Assembly (NCBI GenBank): GCA_964436765.1
Contig: CAYTEH010000015.1
Location: forward strand, 1 to 33,586
Direction of reading: 5' to 3'
Length of the DNA stretch: 33,586 bases
Source of the DNA: CAYTEH01 sp964436765
GTDB taxonomy: Bacteria > Patescibacteriota > Gracilibacteria > Peribacterales > Peribacteraceae
Shown here: piece after piece, positions 8,544 through 17,111 of the stretch
How positions within the stretch are numbered: position 1 is the first letter of the stretch
Layout: each line of letters begins with the position of its first letter
Notes under the pieces: generated by a model
Seen by the model: the letters and a program-made list of their open reading frames with translations, nothing else
Told to the model about the DNA's origin: nothing
Database searches by the model: none
Made by a program: the position numbers and the translations under genes

Positions 8544-8804
8544 TCAGAGTTCGTGCTCCAGAAGATGGGCAGCGATTGCCTTCAATGTGAACCGAAGGGA
8601 ATCGATGGTGGGAAGGCCGTCTTTTTCACCGAGTCTGACGAGTGAATCTCCGACCGATTCATTGACGCCATCGACCCAGTATTGGATGCCGGCCCTGCGG
8701 TCGGTCACGCACTTAGTGACGGCGCCCTGCACGCTCAATGGGATATCATTGCGTCCGATGAGCACGCACTGAAGCTGTGCGGAGGGGGCAGTCAGGAATT
8801 TCAT
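8544..8804 (-). CDS. hypothetical protein, 86 aa, coupled to rdgB
   Basis: Not recognised. Its ATG overlaps the rdgB stop as ATGA (8801-8804), a typical translational coupling arrangement and the main support for a real gene. The product is soluble, with no motif I can name, and ends HLLEHEL. It converges on the helicase-nuclease gene, whose stop is 18 nt away; CTGACG...CGTCAG there gives only a weak shared hairpin. Confidence 0.6.
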   Translation of the reverse strand: MKFLTAPSAQLQCVLIGRNDIPLSVQGAVTKCVTDRRAGIQYWVDGVNESVGDSLVRLGEKDGLPTIDSLRFTLKAIAAHLLEHEL

Positions 8805-9394
8805 TCCTTCATTGTAAAAAATTCCCTTAATTTCCCCAGGGCCCGCCCGCGGTGACTTGATCTATTTTTTTGTTCAATACTTAGCGCTGAGAATACATAT
8901 TCTTGCCCATCGGGCTTGAAGCATGCCGATATGGGCAACCCGGGTAAGTACTCGGCTTCCAGCTCATCGGTGATGACCCCGTCGCAGGCGCCTTCGAACA
9001 CGTGCAGTGTTCCATCGTGATCGATGTGCGCGATGGAACAGACGAACCGGGCTCGCTTGTTCTTCTCTTTCTTCATGCGGTCCAAAAAGTGACGGATCCA
9101 TTCGTCGTCGCTCGCATCCGGTCCTGCTCCCCACCGCCGCGTGTGGATTCCCAATTCGTCCGAGAGCGCGTCGATATGAATGCCCGAGTCATCGGCGATC
9201 GTCGCGTGCCCGGTCATATCGTGAACATGACGCGCTTTGATGGCAGCGTTCTCGGCGTACGACGTTCCGGTCTCCTCCGGCATCGTGACCGTCGGGACCT
9301 CGCTCAAATCGAGCAGTTCTAGTCCGAGCCCGTCGAGCGCCTCGCGCATTTCTTGTACCTTCCCCTTATTGGAAGTAGCCAAAAGTACTTTCAT
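8801..9394 (-). CDS. rdgB: RdgB/HAM1 family XTP/dITP pyrophosphatase
   Basis: House-cleaning enzyme that hydrolyses non-canonical purine triphosphates (ITP, dITP, XTP) to the monophosphate plus pyrophosphate, keeping them out of DNA and RNA. The 197-aa length is typical. Family motifs: ATSNKGKVQEM at the N-terminus (phosphate loop), the acidic DDSGIHIDAL with catalytic/metal-binding aspartates (~68-77), ARFVCSIAH, and the C-terminal SSHRGRAL. The ATG at 9394 is chosen because the protein must start at MKVLLATSNKGK; an upstream TTG extension (to 9502) would run into ftsK. It lies 97 nt after ftsK on the same strand and is probably co-transcribed. Confidence 0.93.
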   Translation of the reverse strand: MKVLLATSNKGKVQEMREALDGLGLELLDLSEVPTVTMPEETGTSYAENAAIKARHVHDMTGHATIADDSGIHIDALSDELGIHTRRWGAGPDASDDEWIRHFLDRMKKEKNKRARFVCSIAHIDHDGTLHVFEGACDGVITDELEAEYLPGLPISACFKPDGQEYVFSALSIEQKNRSSHRGRALGKLREFFTMKE

Positions 9395-9491
9395 GATCAA
9401 TGGTGGGATGTCGTTCCGAGTAGATCGTGGCGGCGCCGCGATCGTATCGAAGAATTTCCTGTGTTCGACGTAGCAAGGGGCAGCTTCATAC

Positions 9492-11735
9492 TCATGCTGC
9501 AATCCTGTCGATGTACACCTTCCGCGGCTTGGCTCCGTCCGGCGGGCCGATGAGGCCTTTCTCTTCCATAATGTCGAGCAGGCGGGCGGCGCGCGCGTAA
9601 CCGACCTTGAGCTGGCGCTGCAGGAGCGATGCGGAGGCTTTGCCTGTTTCCTGCACGATGCGCACGGCCTCGAAGAAGAGGTCGTCGCCGCCGTTGTCGT
9701 CTGCGTCCAGGTTGATGCTGGTGGTGCCCGCGAGGGCCGAGTTGTCGCCGCGGCCCGTGGCGTCGCCGTTCTCGTCTTCCATCCCCAGGCCGATCTGTTC
9801 CGTCATCTTGCCGGCGCCGGCGATCTTGACCGCGTTGATGACGCGGCTCACTTCCTTGGTGCTGGTGTAGATGCCCTGGATGCGGACGGGCTTCGGGGTC
9901 GCGGCGTTCATGTAGAGCATGTCGCCCTGGCCGAGGAGATCTTCGGCGCCGATGCTATCGAGGATTGTGCGCGAGTCCACGGCGCTCACCACGCGGAACG
10001 CCATGCGCGTGGGAATGTTGGCTTTGATGAGACCGGTGATCACGTCCACGCTGGGCCGCTGCGTGGCGATGATCAGGTGCATGCCCACGGCGCGGGCCAT
10101 CTGGGCGATGCGGGCGACCATCGTTTCAGTGTCTTTGCGGAACTGGCGCATCATGAGGTCGGCGAGCTCGTCGATCACCACCACGATGCGGGGGAGGCGG
10201 TTCATCTCCTCCGTCTGCTTCTCGTTGAATTCGTCCAGGTTACGCGCGCCCTGTTCCGAGAACCGGTGCAGGCGCCGTCCCATTTCGGCCACCGCCCAGC
10301 GGAGCGCCTGCAGCGCCTTTTCGGCTTCGGTGATGACGGGTGTGAGCAGGTGCGGGATGCCGTCGTAGGGCATCAGCTCCACGCGTTTGGGGTCGATCAG
10401 GATCAGCTTCATCTCGTGCGGCGCGTTCTGGTACAGCAGCGAAGTGAGGAACGTGTTCATGCATACCGATTTGCCCGAACCCGTGGCGCCTGCAATGAGC
10501 AGGTGCGGCATCGATTCGAGGCTGGCCACCACCGCTTCGCCCGAGACGTCGCGGCCGAGCGGGAGCGTCAGAGACGATTCGCTCTGCACGAACGTGGGGC
10601 TCTCGAGGATTTCGCGCAGGTGCACGATGCTTCGCTTGATGTTGGGCATTTCGATACCCACGAGCGCCTTGCCCGGGATGGGCGCCTCGATGCGCAGGCT
10701 CTGGGCCGCCAGCGCCAGCGCGAGGTCGTCCTTCAGGCTGCCGATCTTGCTCAGCTTCACGCCTTCGGACGGCTGCAGCGTGAACTGCGTGACGGTGGGG
10801 CCGGGGCGCGCGTCTTTCATGGTCACTTCGATGCCGAATTCCATGAGCTTCTCCTCGATCTGCCTGGCCTGTTTCTTGAGCTCTTCATCATCCACGTGCA
10901 GGACGCTCTGGCTTTCATCAAGCAGGTCGAAAGCCGGGAAGGTCCACTCTTCATAGCGCGTGTCTTTCATTTCAATATCCTCCTTGGCTTTGGCTTTGGC
11001 GGCCTCTTTCATCTTCTGCTGCGCCTTGGCCTTCAGTACGCTCTGTGCGAAGAGCGGGCGCACGATGTTGAGCTCCGGGGCTTCGTCGTCTTTTTCAACA
11101 AGGTCGGAACCGTCCGCCTCGTCTTTCTCCCAGCCTTCCTCTCCTTCTTCATCGACCACGACGGGTTGCCTGCGCGTTGCCCGCCCGGGTCGTTCCTCCG
11201 CGACTGCGACCGGCGCCCTGAGCCAGCGGATCATGGCCCCCACGTCAGGCTCGAAGGTGATGAGCAGGCCGATAAGGAGTGCCGTCGAGAGCACCGTGTA
11301 GCCCACGGGGAGGCTGAAGAACGCAAAGAAGGGAAGGCTCATGAGAAAGCCGATCATGCCGCCGCCCTGCGGTGCGCCGTTGGCGATTTGATCAAAGGGT
11401 ACGCTCAGGTGCATCAGCCCCAGGAAGGCGCAGAGGGCGAGGCCTAGGCCCACCGATCGTGTGGTGCGCAGTTTACTTGTGTACGTGAGCAGGTGGAGGA
11501 TGCCCGACAGCACGAGGAAGCCCGGGACGATCATGCCATACGACCCGAACAGGCCCGTGATCAGATTGTTCATCACATCGCCGGCTCTGCCTCCCGATCC
11601 GCTCAAAATGAGCATCATGATGATGCCGGCACACACCTGCACTATGCCGCTGATGGTCGAGCGGGTGGATGTTTTGAGATCGAGACCGATGGGGGGCGAG
11701 AGCTGGCGCTTCGCCTTTTTGCGTCGCTTGGGCAT
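9492..11735 (-). CDS. ftsK: FtsK/SpoIIIE DNA translocase
   Basis: Septal motor that pumps chromosomal DNA during division. The 747-aa protein has about four N-terminal membrane segments (~28-46, 62-84, 94-112, 126-165), a short acidic linker (~195-225) and a charged helical stretch. The alpha/beta motor follows: Walker A GATGSGKS (416-423), LILIDPKRVELMPYDG and Walker B-type VVVIDELADLMM, then ATQRPSVDVITGLIK. The last ~65 residues form the winged-helix gamma domain (FFEAVRIVQETGKAS ... LLQRQLKVGYARAARLLD) that reads polar KOPS-type sites in relatives. The linker is much shorter than in E. coli FtsK and close to SpoIIIE. It starts 16 nt after an upstream unknown gene on the same strand. Confidence 0.97.
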   Translation of the reverse strand: MPKRRKKAKRQLSPPIGLDLKTSTRSTISGIVQVCAGIIMMLILSGSGGRAGDVMNNLITGLFGSYGMIVPGFLVLSGILHLLTYTSKLRTTRSVGLGLALCAFLGLMHLSVPFDQIANGAPQGGGMIGFLMSLPFFAFFSLPVGYTVLSTALLIGLLITFEPDVGAMIRWLRAPVAVAEERPGRATRRQPVVVDEEGEEGWEKDEADGSDLVEKDDEAPELNIVRPLFAQSVLKAKAQQKMKEAAKAKAKEDIEMKDTRYEEWTFPAFDLLDESQSVLHVDDEELKKQARQIEEKLMEFGIEVTMKDARPGPTVTQFTLQPSEGVKLSKIGSLKDDLALALAAQSLRIEAPIPGKALVGIEMPNIKRSIVHLREILESPTFVQSESSLTLPLGRDVSGEAVVASLESMPHLLIAGATGSGKSVCMNTFLTSLLYQNAPHEMKLILIDPKRVELMPYDGIPHLLTPVITEAEKALQALRWAVAEMGRRLHRFSEQGARNLDEFNEKQTEEMNRLPRIVVVIDELADLMMRQFRKDTETMVARIAQMARAVGMHLIIATQRPSVDVITGLIKANIPTRMAFRVVSAVDSRTILDSIGAEDLLGQGDMLYMNAATPKPVRIQGIYTSTKEVSRVINAVKIAGAGKMTEQIGLGMEDENGDATGRGDNSALAGTTSINLDADDNGGDDLFFEAVRIVQETGKASASLLQRQLKVGYARAARLLDIMEEKGLIGPPDGAKPRKVYIDRIAA

Positions 11736-11743
11736 CGGCGATC

Positions 11744-11749
11744 AGTATG
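11744..11749 (-). promoter_or_regulatory. possible -10 box of ftsK
   Basis: CATACT on the minus strand ends 8 nt before the ftsK ATG and overlaps the end of the upstream gene. It fits the short-leader pattern of this genome but has no clear -35. Confidence 0.3.
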
Positions 11750-11751
11750 CC

Positions 11752-12324
11752 TCAGTGGCCGGCGGTTGTCATTCTTTGATTTTGGCCTGCCCAAGCCGTT
11801 GCAAAGTGCCCTGCCGAAACCAGTGTGGAACCGACCCGTTTTCGGACAGATCGCGCTTCCCAGATGCAGGTCTGCACTTGCCTGAGCAGATGCAGACGTC
11901 TCCTCTGCGTTTGCAGGGCGCTGTAATGCTCGTTCCATTTTGCATTCCACGTCTCCTCGAACCGGGCCAGTCGTATCGCATCGCCTCCCACAGCCGACAG
12001 GATGGCATTCATCCAAGCCGCGAGTCCGTCGATCGTTTTGGACGAGTTCTTGTCTGCCGCCACCTGCTCTTCGAGAAAATCTTCCGTCCGCGCGTCTGCA
12101 TCGATGATGTTCATATTGAGTGACGGAATGAGCATATCGATCGTGCTGCGAACCTCGTGCAGGATTCCCAGCTCTTCCGCTGCAATAATCTCCATTGTCA
12201 GATCGTCTCGCAGCGCTTCCGTATCCGTCACGAAGCCGCCCTCTTCCTTGTCTGTATGCCGGTCGGCGATCTGCTCCCACCGTTCAAGCGTCCGGCAGGC
12301 CGGTTGCCTAAGGGTCTTGTACAT
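11752..12324 (-). CDS. hypothetical protein, 190 aa, upstream of ftsK
   Basis: Not recognised. The ATG at 12324 (MYKTLRQ...) is preferred to an upstream start at 12405 because a TATAGA box lies 6 nt before it and the extension would overlap the divergent promoter region. The product is soluble and mostly alpha-helical, rich in acidic and charged residues, with several Trp residues (RWEQIADRH, AAWMNAI, WNAKWNEH). No signal peptide or membrane segment is seen. It ends 16 nt before ftsK on the same strand, so the two may be co-expressed, but no functional link can be read from the sequence. Confidence 0.65.
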   Translation of the reverse strand: MYKTLRQPACRTLERWEQIADRHTDKEEGGFVTDTEALRDDLTMEIIAAEELGILHEVRSTIDMLIPSLNMNIIDADARTEDFLEEQVAADKNSSKTIDGLAAWMNAILSAVGGDAIRLARFEETWNAKWNEHYSALQTQRRRLHLLRQVQTCIWEARSVRKRVGSTLVSAGHFATAWAGQNQRMTTAGH

Positions 12325-12330
12325 GGTGCG

Positions 12331-12336
12331 TCTATA
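12331..12336 (-). promoter_or_regulatory. -10 box of the 190-aa gene
   Basis: TATAGA on the minus strand lies 6 nt before the ATG at 12324, giving a leaderless start. The -35 is weak. Confidence 0.35.
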
Positions 12337-12443
12337 ACACACTGACGCGCGCCCGGCGAAACTTTCGGTCCCGCATGCCCCTTTTCGCGCGTCGAGATGC
12401 AACAATCTCCCGTCTTCCGCTGGCCGCTCGGCAGCGGCTTGTC

Positions 12444-12449
12444 TATGAT
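12444..12449 (+). promoter_or_regulatory. -10 box of the RmlD-like gene
   Basis: TATGAT lies 6 nt before the ATG at 12456. No good -35 is seen. The position again implies a leaderless transcript. Confidence 0.4.
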
Positions 12450-12455
12450 GGCGGC

Positions 12456-13286
12456 ATGAACATGGTGCTCCTCGGCAGCCGCGGCTATCTCGGCCAGCAG
12501 TTTTTGCAACTCTATCCGGACGCCGGCACTCCGACGGTCGACATTGGCGACCAGGCGGCGGTCCGGAACATGCTGGATCAGCTGAAGCCGGAGATCGTCA
12601 TCAATTGCGCGGGCAAGACGGGGCGGCCCAACGTCGACTGGTGCGAAGACCATAAGGAGGAGACGCTGAATGCAAATGTGACAGGCGCCCTCATCCTGCT
12701 TGAGGAATGCATCAAGCGCGGCATCTATCTGGTTCATATGAGTTCCGGGTGCATTTATACGGGGGATAACGGGGGACGGGGATTCACCGAGGACGACCCG
12801 CCCAACTTTTTCGGCAGTTTTTATTCGAGGACGAAAGCGTGGAGCGATCAGGTGATGAAAGACTTCCCCGTCCTCACCCTCCGCTTGCGCATGCCCTTCG
12901 ACGGATCGCTCAGCGACAGAAACCTGCTGATGAAATTGCGAAAATACGGCAGAGTGCTCGATGTTCCGAATTCATTCACCTACCTGCCGGACTTTTTGCG
13001 TGTCGCAGGCTCGTTGATCCGGCGGCGGGCAACCGGACTCTACAATGTCACCAATCCCGGTGCTCTGTCGCCCTACGATGCGGTGATGCTCTACAAGGAG
13101 ATCGTCGATCCGCAGCATGCATTCGAGAGGCTCACACTCGGAGAGCTGTCGGACGTCGTGAAGGCAGGACGGAGCAACTGCATCCTGTCGACGGAGAAGC
13201 TCGCACACGAGGGAATGACGCTGCTGCCTGCGGAAGCGGCGCTGCGTGAGGCATTGATGAGCATTGCAAAGGAGCTCCGGAAATAA
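12456..13286 (+). CDS. RmlD-like NAD(P)-dependent sugar reductase/epimerase (extended SDR)
   Basis: Probably reduces or epimerises a nucleotide-activated sugar for surface polysaccharide; the closest family by pattern is dTDP-4-dehydrorhamnose reductase. The 276-aa product starts with the Rossmann nucleotide loop GSRGYLG (GxxGxxG, ~7-13), has the NCAGKTG segment after strand 4, the SSGCIYTG serine region and the catalytic YSRTK (Y-x3-K). The C-terminal half is substrate-specific and cannot be assigned. The ATG at 12456 is supported by the GxxGxxG placement and the adjacent TATGAT. No other rml genes are near, so the exact sugar is open. It ends at a clear terminator shared with the convergent lipoprotein gene. 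Confidence 0.82.
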   Translation: MNMVLLGSRGYLGQQFLQLYPDAGTPTVDIGDQAAVRNMLDQLKPEIVINCAGKTGRPNVDWCEDHKEETLNANVTGALILLEECIKRGIYLVHMSSGCIYTGDNGGRGFTEDDPPNFFGSFYSRTKAWSDQVMKDFPVLTLRLRMPFDGSLSDRNLLMKLRKYGRVLDVPNSFTYLPDFLRVAGSLIRRRATGLYNVTNPGALSPYDAVMLYKEIVDPQHAFERLTLGELSDVVKAGRSNCILSTEKLAHEGMTLLPAEAALREALMSIAKELRK

Positions 13287-13290
13287 TACA

Positions 13291-13316
13291 AAAAGGAACC
13301 CAAAAGGGTCCCTTTT
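13291..13316. terminator. bidirectional rho-independent terminator
   Basis: Arms AAAAGGAACCC (13291-13301) and GGGTCCCTTTT (13306-13316) pair with one mismatch around an AAAA loop, so T-runs arise on either strand. It lies between the stops of the convergent RmlD-like and lipoprotein genes and can serve both. Confidence 0.8.
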
Positions 13317-13335
13317 GAATTGTCCTGTGGATCGA

Positions 13336-13596
13336 TTACTCGGCGATGCCTGCGCTCATGTTTGTGCCTGCCTCAACGGTGCCTTCGACCATGGCGCCCT
13401 CGGACGATGCGTCACTGGAGGAAGCCTCCATGGCGACGGACGATGATGCTTCCATCATGGCGCCCTCGGAGGACGTCTGTTCCATGGCGGCGGAGCTGGT
13501 GTTGGCGCCCGTGTCGGTCTCGGTTGCAACGCTGCCCGTGCAAGCGGCGAGGAGGAGAGCGGTACCCGCGAGGGCGATCAAGCTGATCTTTTTCAT
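13336..13596 (-). CDS. small Ser/Ala/Met/Glu-rich lipoprotein
   Basis: The 86-aa product opens with a lipoprotein signal (MKKISLIALAGTALLLAAC) in which LLAAC is the lipobox, so cleavage and lipidation at Cys19 are predicted. The remaining ~67 residues are low-complexity, with repeated blocks of the form MEASSS and SSEGAM. No fold is recognisable. It would be a membrane-anchored, probably disordered surface protein. A possible promoter upstream reads TTGTCT-N16-TATTCT. A CCTCC tract rather than GGAGG precedes the start, so no Shine-Dalgarno is present. Confidence 0.8.
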   Translation of the reverse strand: MKKISLIALAGTALLLAACTGSVATETDTGANTSSAAMEQTSSEGAMMEASSSVAMEASSSDASSEGAMVEGTVEAGTNMSAGIAE

Positions 13597-13726
13597 ATGA
13601 TGTTGAGGAGGAAAAAAATGGAAGCGGAGAATAACGCAGCCATTTGCGAAGACAAAGGGGACTCTATTGATAAAATTCCCGAATATTATTAAATATACTA
13701 AAATTGAGTGCAGGGCGAATGGCTGT

Positions 13727-13993
13727 TCACAGTGCGCGGGGTGGGCCCTGCTTCTCGCTGTCGATCAGCGCGATGAGCGCCAGGTTCGCGCAGCGCCTGC
13801 CGATTTCTTTGCAGAGCACAGCGATATCTTCCTGTTCTTCCGTCGAGTCCTTCAGCGAGATGGAGATTCGATTCTTGGTTCCGAGAACCGGCTGAACCCT
13901 GTTCCAGCCCCTGGTGAATTCGCTCGCAATATACTGCGACACCGCATACGGGTCTGATCCGTCCGTGATTTCGTACTCAAGCCAACGCGACAT
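13727..13993 (-). CDS. hypothetical protein, 88 aa
   Basis: Not recognised. The ATG at 13993 (MSRWLEYEITDG...) is preferred to a TTG four codons earlier. The middle (RISISLKDSTEEQEDIAVLCKEIGRRCANLALIALID) looks like a beta strand followed by a long helix, as in small alpha/beta proteins. There is no signal or membrane segment. The gene is divergent from marR, and its upstream region carries the CATATGT/ACATATG dyad, so the two may share regulation (inference). Confidence 0.6.
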   Translation of the reverse strand: MSRWLEYEITDGSDPYAVSQYIASEFTRGWNRVQPVLGTKNRISISLKDSTEEQEDIAVLCKEIGRRCANLALIALIDSEKQGPPRAL

Positions 13994-14014
13994 ATGTATA
14001 CACAATCACATATG
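13991..14014. promoter_or_regulatory. dyad CATATGT-N10-ACATATG
   Basis: Perfect 7-base inverted arms (13991-13997 and 14008-14014) overlap the start codon of the 88-aa gene. This could be an operator for a dimeric regulator. It differs from the 14111 palindrome next to marR. Confidence 0.4.
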
Positions 14015-14076
14015 TATTTCTTGTTGTCCACTTTTTGTCGTATGAAGTTTTTTGCCAAAGAAGCCTTGTGGCGGGG

Positions 14077-14105
14077 TTGACTGCGACGGGCTCCGGCCTT
14101 ATGAT
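14077..14105 (+). promoter_or_regulatory. marR operon promoter
   Basis: TTGACT (14077-14082), 17 nt spacer, TATGAT (14100-14105): a near-consensus sigma-70 promoter, the best in the chromosomal block. The predicted start is near 14112, inside the adjoining palindrome. Confidence 0.85.
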
Positions 14106-14110
14106 TAGAC

Positions 14111-14127
14111 ACTCTAATCATTAGAGT
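14111..14127. promoter_or_regulatory. probable MarR operator ACTCTAATCATTAGAGT
   Basis: A perfect 17-bp palindrome (8-base arms around a central C) covers the predicted transcription start and ends on the base before the marR ATG. MarR-family dimers bind such dyads, so autorepression of marR and the efflux genes behind it is the natural reading (inference). Confidence 0.75.
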
Positions 14128-14571
14128 ATGATGCGTCATCGCGATCCCGTCGATTCCCTCATCGGCAGCACACTCGATATCGCCCGTGCCATGCGTCATC
14201 GCGTTTTCTGCGGCACGAAGGACGGGCTGCATCCCGGTCAGTTGCATGCAATGCTCCTTATTGACGAGCAGCCGGGTATGACGATGAAGGAACTCGCGGG
14301 CCTGCTCCACATCACGTCACCATCGGCGACGTCGCTCATTAACCGCGTCGTTCGTCTGGGGCTGGTGCAACGCAGGCATGATGCCAGCAATCGAAAGCTG
14401 GTGCGCTTGCGCCTGAGTGCGAAGGGGGCGGATCTTCTGAAGCGCAAGCACGATGAGCGCAACAAGGCTCTCAAGAGTCTCTTTTGCGTTCTCACGCCCG
14501 CCGAGCAGGCACACCTCTCTTCCATCCATCAGAAGCTCGTTGCCCATATCCATTCTCATTTCAATCCGTAA
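14128..14571 (+). CDS. MarR-family transcriptional regulator
   Basis: Winged-helix repressor of the MarR family, 147 aa. The recognition part MTMKELAGLLHITSPSATSLINRVVRLGLVQR (~50-82) and the wing with DASNRKLVRLRLSAKG follow the family plan, with helical dimerisation ends on both sides. Translation may start at 14128 or at the next ATG (14131). The leader is only ~16 nt with no Shine-Dalgarno. It lies directly on its likely operator and 18 nt ahead of an efflux adaptor gene, a classic layout for a ligand-released repressor of drug or toxin export. Confidence 0.93.
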   Translation: MMRHRDPVDSLIGSTLDIARAMRHRVFCGTKDGLHPGQLHAMLLIDEQPGMTMKELAGLLHITSPSATSLINRVVRLGLVQRRHDASNRKLVRLRLSAKGADLLKRKHDERNKALKSLFCVLTPAEQAHLSSIHQKLVAHIHSHFNP

Positions 14572-14589
14572 TCAATTCTCCCCTTCGTT

Positions 14590-16332
14590 ATGCAGATCAT
14601 CCCCGGTTTTGTTCGCAGGCATAAAAAGAAGTCGATCGCAGGAGCGGTCGTCGTGGTCCTTCTCGGATTCCTGGTTTTGCGCATGGCTTCCCCCAAGCAG
14701 CCAGAGTACGTCACGGATACGTCCAAGCAGGGTGATATCCGCCAGACGGTCGAAGCGGTGGGTACGGTGATTTCCGAACGCGACCTCGAGCTCCGCTTTG
14801 CAAGTGCTGGCATCGTTCAGGCTGTGCTCGTCAAAGAGGGAGATGCCGTCCGTGCGGGACAGCGGCTCGCGCAGCTCAGGTCAGGTAACCTGGGCGCCTC
14901 GGTGGCATCGCAGCAGGCTTCGCTCCAGTCGGCGCTCGCCGATCTCCGGGCCATGGAGGAGGGAACGCGTCCCGAAGATATTGCGGTGGCGGAAGCGGAT
15001 GTCGCCTCACGGCGGGCATCGCTTCAGGTGGCCACATCCACGCTCGAAAGTGCAGAAACGAACCTGAGGACCGCCATTGCCCAGCTTGAAAAGCTGGAGC
15101 AGGAGGCGAGTGTGAGTCTCTCCGGCCAGGTGACGACCGCCGTCACGTCCGCCGAGCTTCAGTTCGTCACGATCGAAAGCTCGCTGGCAGTGATCGACGA
15201 CATTCTCGGCAGCGTCGAGGTTCAGGATGCGATCCTCCGTGATCGCCCGGGTGCCGACAATGAAGTGCGTGCGCGCAAGCTGAGCGCCATCGACGCCATC
15301 AACGCCGCGCGCCGGGACGTCTTGAAGGCGACCGAGTATGATTCCGCCCTTGTGGCACTCGACACGTCGCGTCAGGCCGCTGTGAAGGCGTCATCCGCCA
15401 TGGACCTTCTCTTCAGCGTCATCGGGTCATTGCAGGAAACCAGCTATTTCACGAACACGGATCGCGAGGGGCACAAGACCACGATCTCCACCCAGCGTTC
15501 GAAAATCCAGGACGCCGCCGGAACGATCGCAAGTGCCCGAAGCACCCTCCAGAATGCATCGGCCGGGTACGATACGAAGATCAGTTCTCAGGAGTCGAGT
15601 ATCGCAAGCCTGGAAGGCACCCGTGACCGCGCGAAGACGGATATCCTCACGTACGAGGCGTCCATTCGCACCGCCGAAGCCCAGCTTGCGCTCAAGCGCG
15701 CCGGGTCCCGCCCGAGCGACCTCGACGCCGCGCGCGCCCGCGTGCGCGCCGCTCAGGCGAACGTGGCTCGCGCCGCTGCCGATTATGCGGATACCATTCT
15801 CACAGCACCCATCAGCGGCGTCATCTCGCATGTGAACATCAAGGCGGGCGAATCGTTGCCGGCGGACGCAGCCGTGACCATGGTGGGCGATTCTCCGTTC
15901 CGCATCGAGATGTTCGTCTCCGAAATCGACGTGCCGAAGCTCGCACTCACACAGTCGGGTTCAATCGAGCTCGATGCGTTCCGGGGCGTCAACATGAAGC
16001 TCCATTTGAGCGAGGTCGATACCACGCCCACCATCAAGGACGGCGTGAGCAAATACGGCGTGAAGCTCGATTTCGTGTATCCCCACAACGAAGTGAAGAT
16101 CGGCATGACGGGCGATGCCGTGATCGTGACGGGTGAACGGGCGAACGTGGTATCGGTGCCGCGCAGGGCGGTATTGGAGCGCGACGACGGTACCTACTAT
16201 GTCCGGACCCTTCTCGGCAAGACCGTCACCGAGAAAGACGTGCAGATCGGCATGGAAGGCGAAGCCGGGGACGTCGAGATCACCTCCGGCCTCGAGGCGG
16301 GCGAAATCGTCATCGTTCTCGAGAAAAAATAA
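14590..16332 (+). CDS. HlyD/MacA-family efflux adaptor protein
   Basis: Membrane-fusion/periplasmic-type adaptor partnering an ABC exporter. The 580-aa product has one N-terminal membrane helix (~16-32), a biotinyl-lipoyl half-motif (AGIVQAVLVKEGDAVRAGQRLAQL, split as in MacA/HlyD), a very long helical hairpin rich in Ala/Ser/Gln (~100-395), the second lipoyl half (TILTAPISGVISHVNIKAGE) and C-terminal beta-barrel domains. It is longer than typical MacA (~370-400 aa) because the coiled-coil part is extended. It is followed at 36 nt by the ABC ATPase gene and belongs to the same operon. Confidence 0.92.
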   Translation: MQIIPGFVRRHKKKSIAGAVVVVLLGFLVLRMASPKQPEYVTDTSKQGDIRQTVEAVGTVISERDLELRFASAGIVQAVLVKEGDAVRAGQRLAQLRSGNLGASVASQQASLQSALADLRAMEEGTRPEDIAVAEADVASRRASLQVATSTLESAETNLRTAIAQLEKLEQEASVSLSGQVTTAVTSAELQFVTIESSLAVIDDILGSVEVQDAILRDRPGADNEVRARKLSAIDAINAARRDVLKATEYDSALVALDTSRQAAVKASSAMDLLFSVIGSLQETSYFTNTDREGHKTTISTQRSKIQDAAGTIASARSTLQNASAGYDTKISSQESSIASLEGTRDRAKTDILTYEASIRTAEAQLALKRAGSRPSDLDAARARVRAAQANVARAAADYADTILTAPISGVISHVNIKAGESLPADAAVTMVGDSPFRIEMFVSEIDVPKLALTQSGSIELDAFRGVNMKLHLSEVDTTPTIKDGVSKYGVKLDFVYPHNEVKIGMTGDAVIVTGERANVVSVPRRAVLERDDGTYYVRTLLGKTVTEKDVQIGMEGEAGDVEITSGLEAGEIVIVLEKK

Positions 16333-16368
16333 GGTCGAAGATCGAAGTTCCAACGTTCTCCTCTTCTC

Positions 16369-17106
16369 ATGACTCCATCCGCCACACCGCTGATTGAAAC
16401 GAAAAACCTCTCCAAGTCGTACTTTAACGACACGGTGGAGACGCCCGTGCTGTTCGATATCAACCTGACGATCCAGAAGGGCGAGTTCGTCGCCATCATG
16501 GGGCCGTCGGGTTCCGGCAAGTCCACTCTCATGCATATCCTCGGGTTTTTGGACGGCCATACGAAAGGCGAGTACTTGTTCCAGGGTCGCCAGACGGAAG
16601 CGATGGACGACGATGCGCTCGCGCGCATCCGTGCAACGCGCGTCAGTTTCGTCTTCCAGGCGTTCAACCTGCTCCCGCGCACGACCGTCGCGCAGAATGT
16701 GATGCTGCCGCTCCTGTATCATCCGACGATCAGGGCCTCGGAGAGGGACAGCCGTACTCTGAAAGCGATTCAGACCGTTGGCCTCACCGAGCGGAAGGAT
16801 TACCTCAGCAGCCAGCTCTCGGGCGGGCAGAAGCAGCGGGTTGCCATCGCCCGGGCGCTCGTGACCAACCCTGACGTCATCTTCGCCGACGAGCCCACGG
16901 GCAACCTCGATTCCGCCTCCGGCATCGCGGTGATGGAGGCGCTGCAGACGCTGCATGAGGAAGGCCACACCATCATCCTCGTGACCCACGAGCGGACCAC
17001 CGCCGAGCACGCCGAACGCATCATCCACATCAAGGACGGGAGGATCGTCTCGGACTCCCGCGACTTCAAACGGGTCCTGGCCGGCAGGTCTGCCCACCTC
17101 AAATGA
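16369..17106 (+). CDS. ABC transporter ATP-binding protein (MacB/LolD type)
   Basis: Energises export by the two permeases encoded next. The 245-aa ATPase has Walker A GPSGSGKST (~45-53), a Q-loop in SFVFQAFNLLPRTTV, signature LSGGQKQR, Walker B VIFADEPTGNLD and the switch histidine in ILVTHE. The E-P-T-G-N-L-D form is typical of the MacB/LolD/FtsE branch. A REP-like palindrome separates it from the first permease gene. Confidence 0.95.
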   Translation: MTPSATPLIETKNLSKSYFNDTVETPVLFDINLTIQKGEFVAIMGPSGSGKSTLMHILGFLDGHTKGEYLFQGRQTEAMDDDALARIRATRVSFVFQAFNLLPRTTVAQNVMLPLLYHPTIRASERDSRTLKAIQTVGLTERKDYLSSQLSGGQKQRVAIARALVTNPDVIFADEPTGNLDSASGIAVMEALQTLHEEGHTIILVTHERTTAEHAERIIHIKDGRIVSDSRDFKRVLAGRSAHLK

Positions 17107-17111
17107 ACCCA

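Noticed and set aside
10077..11447. 456-aa plus-strand open frame opposite ftsK
   Set aside because: Arg/His-rich shadow of a high-GC gene; the minus strand carries all FtsK motifs.
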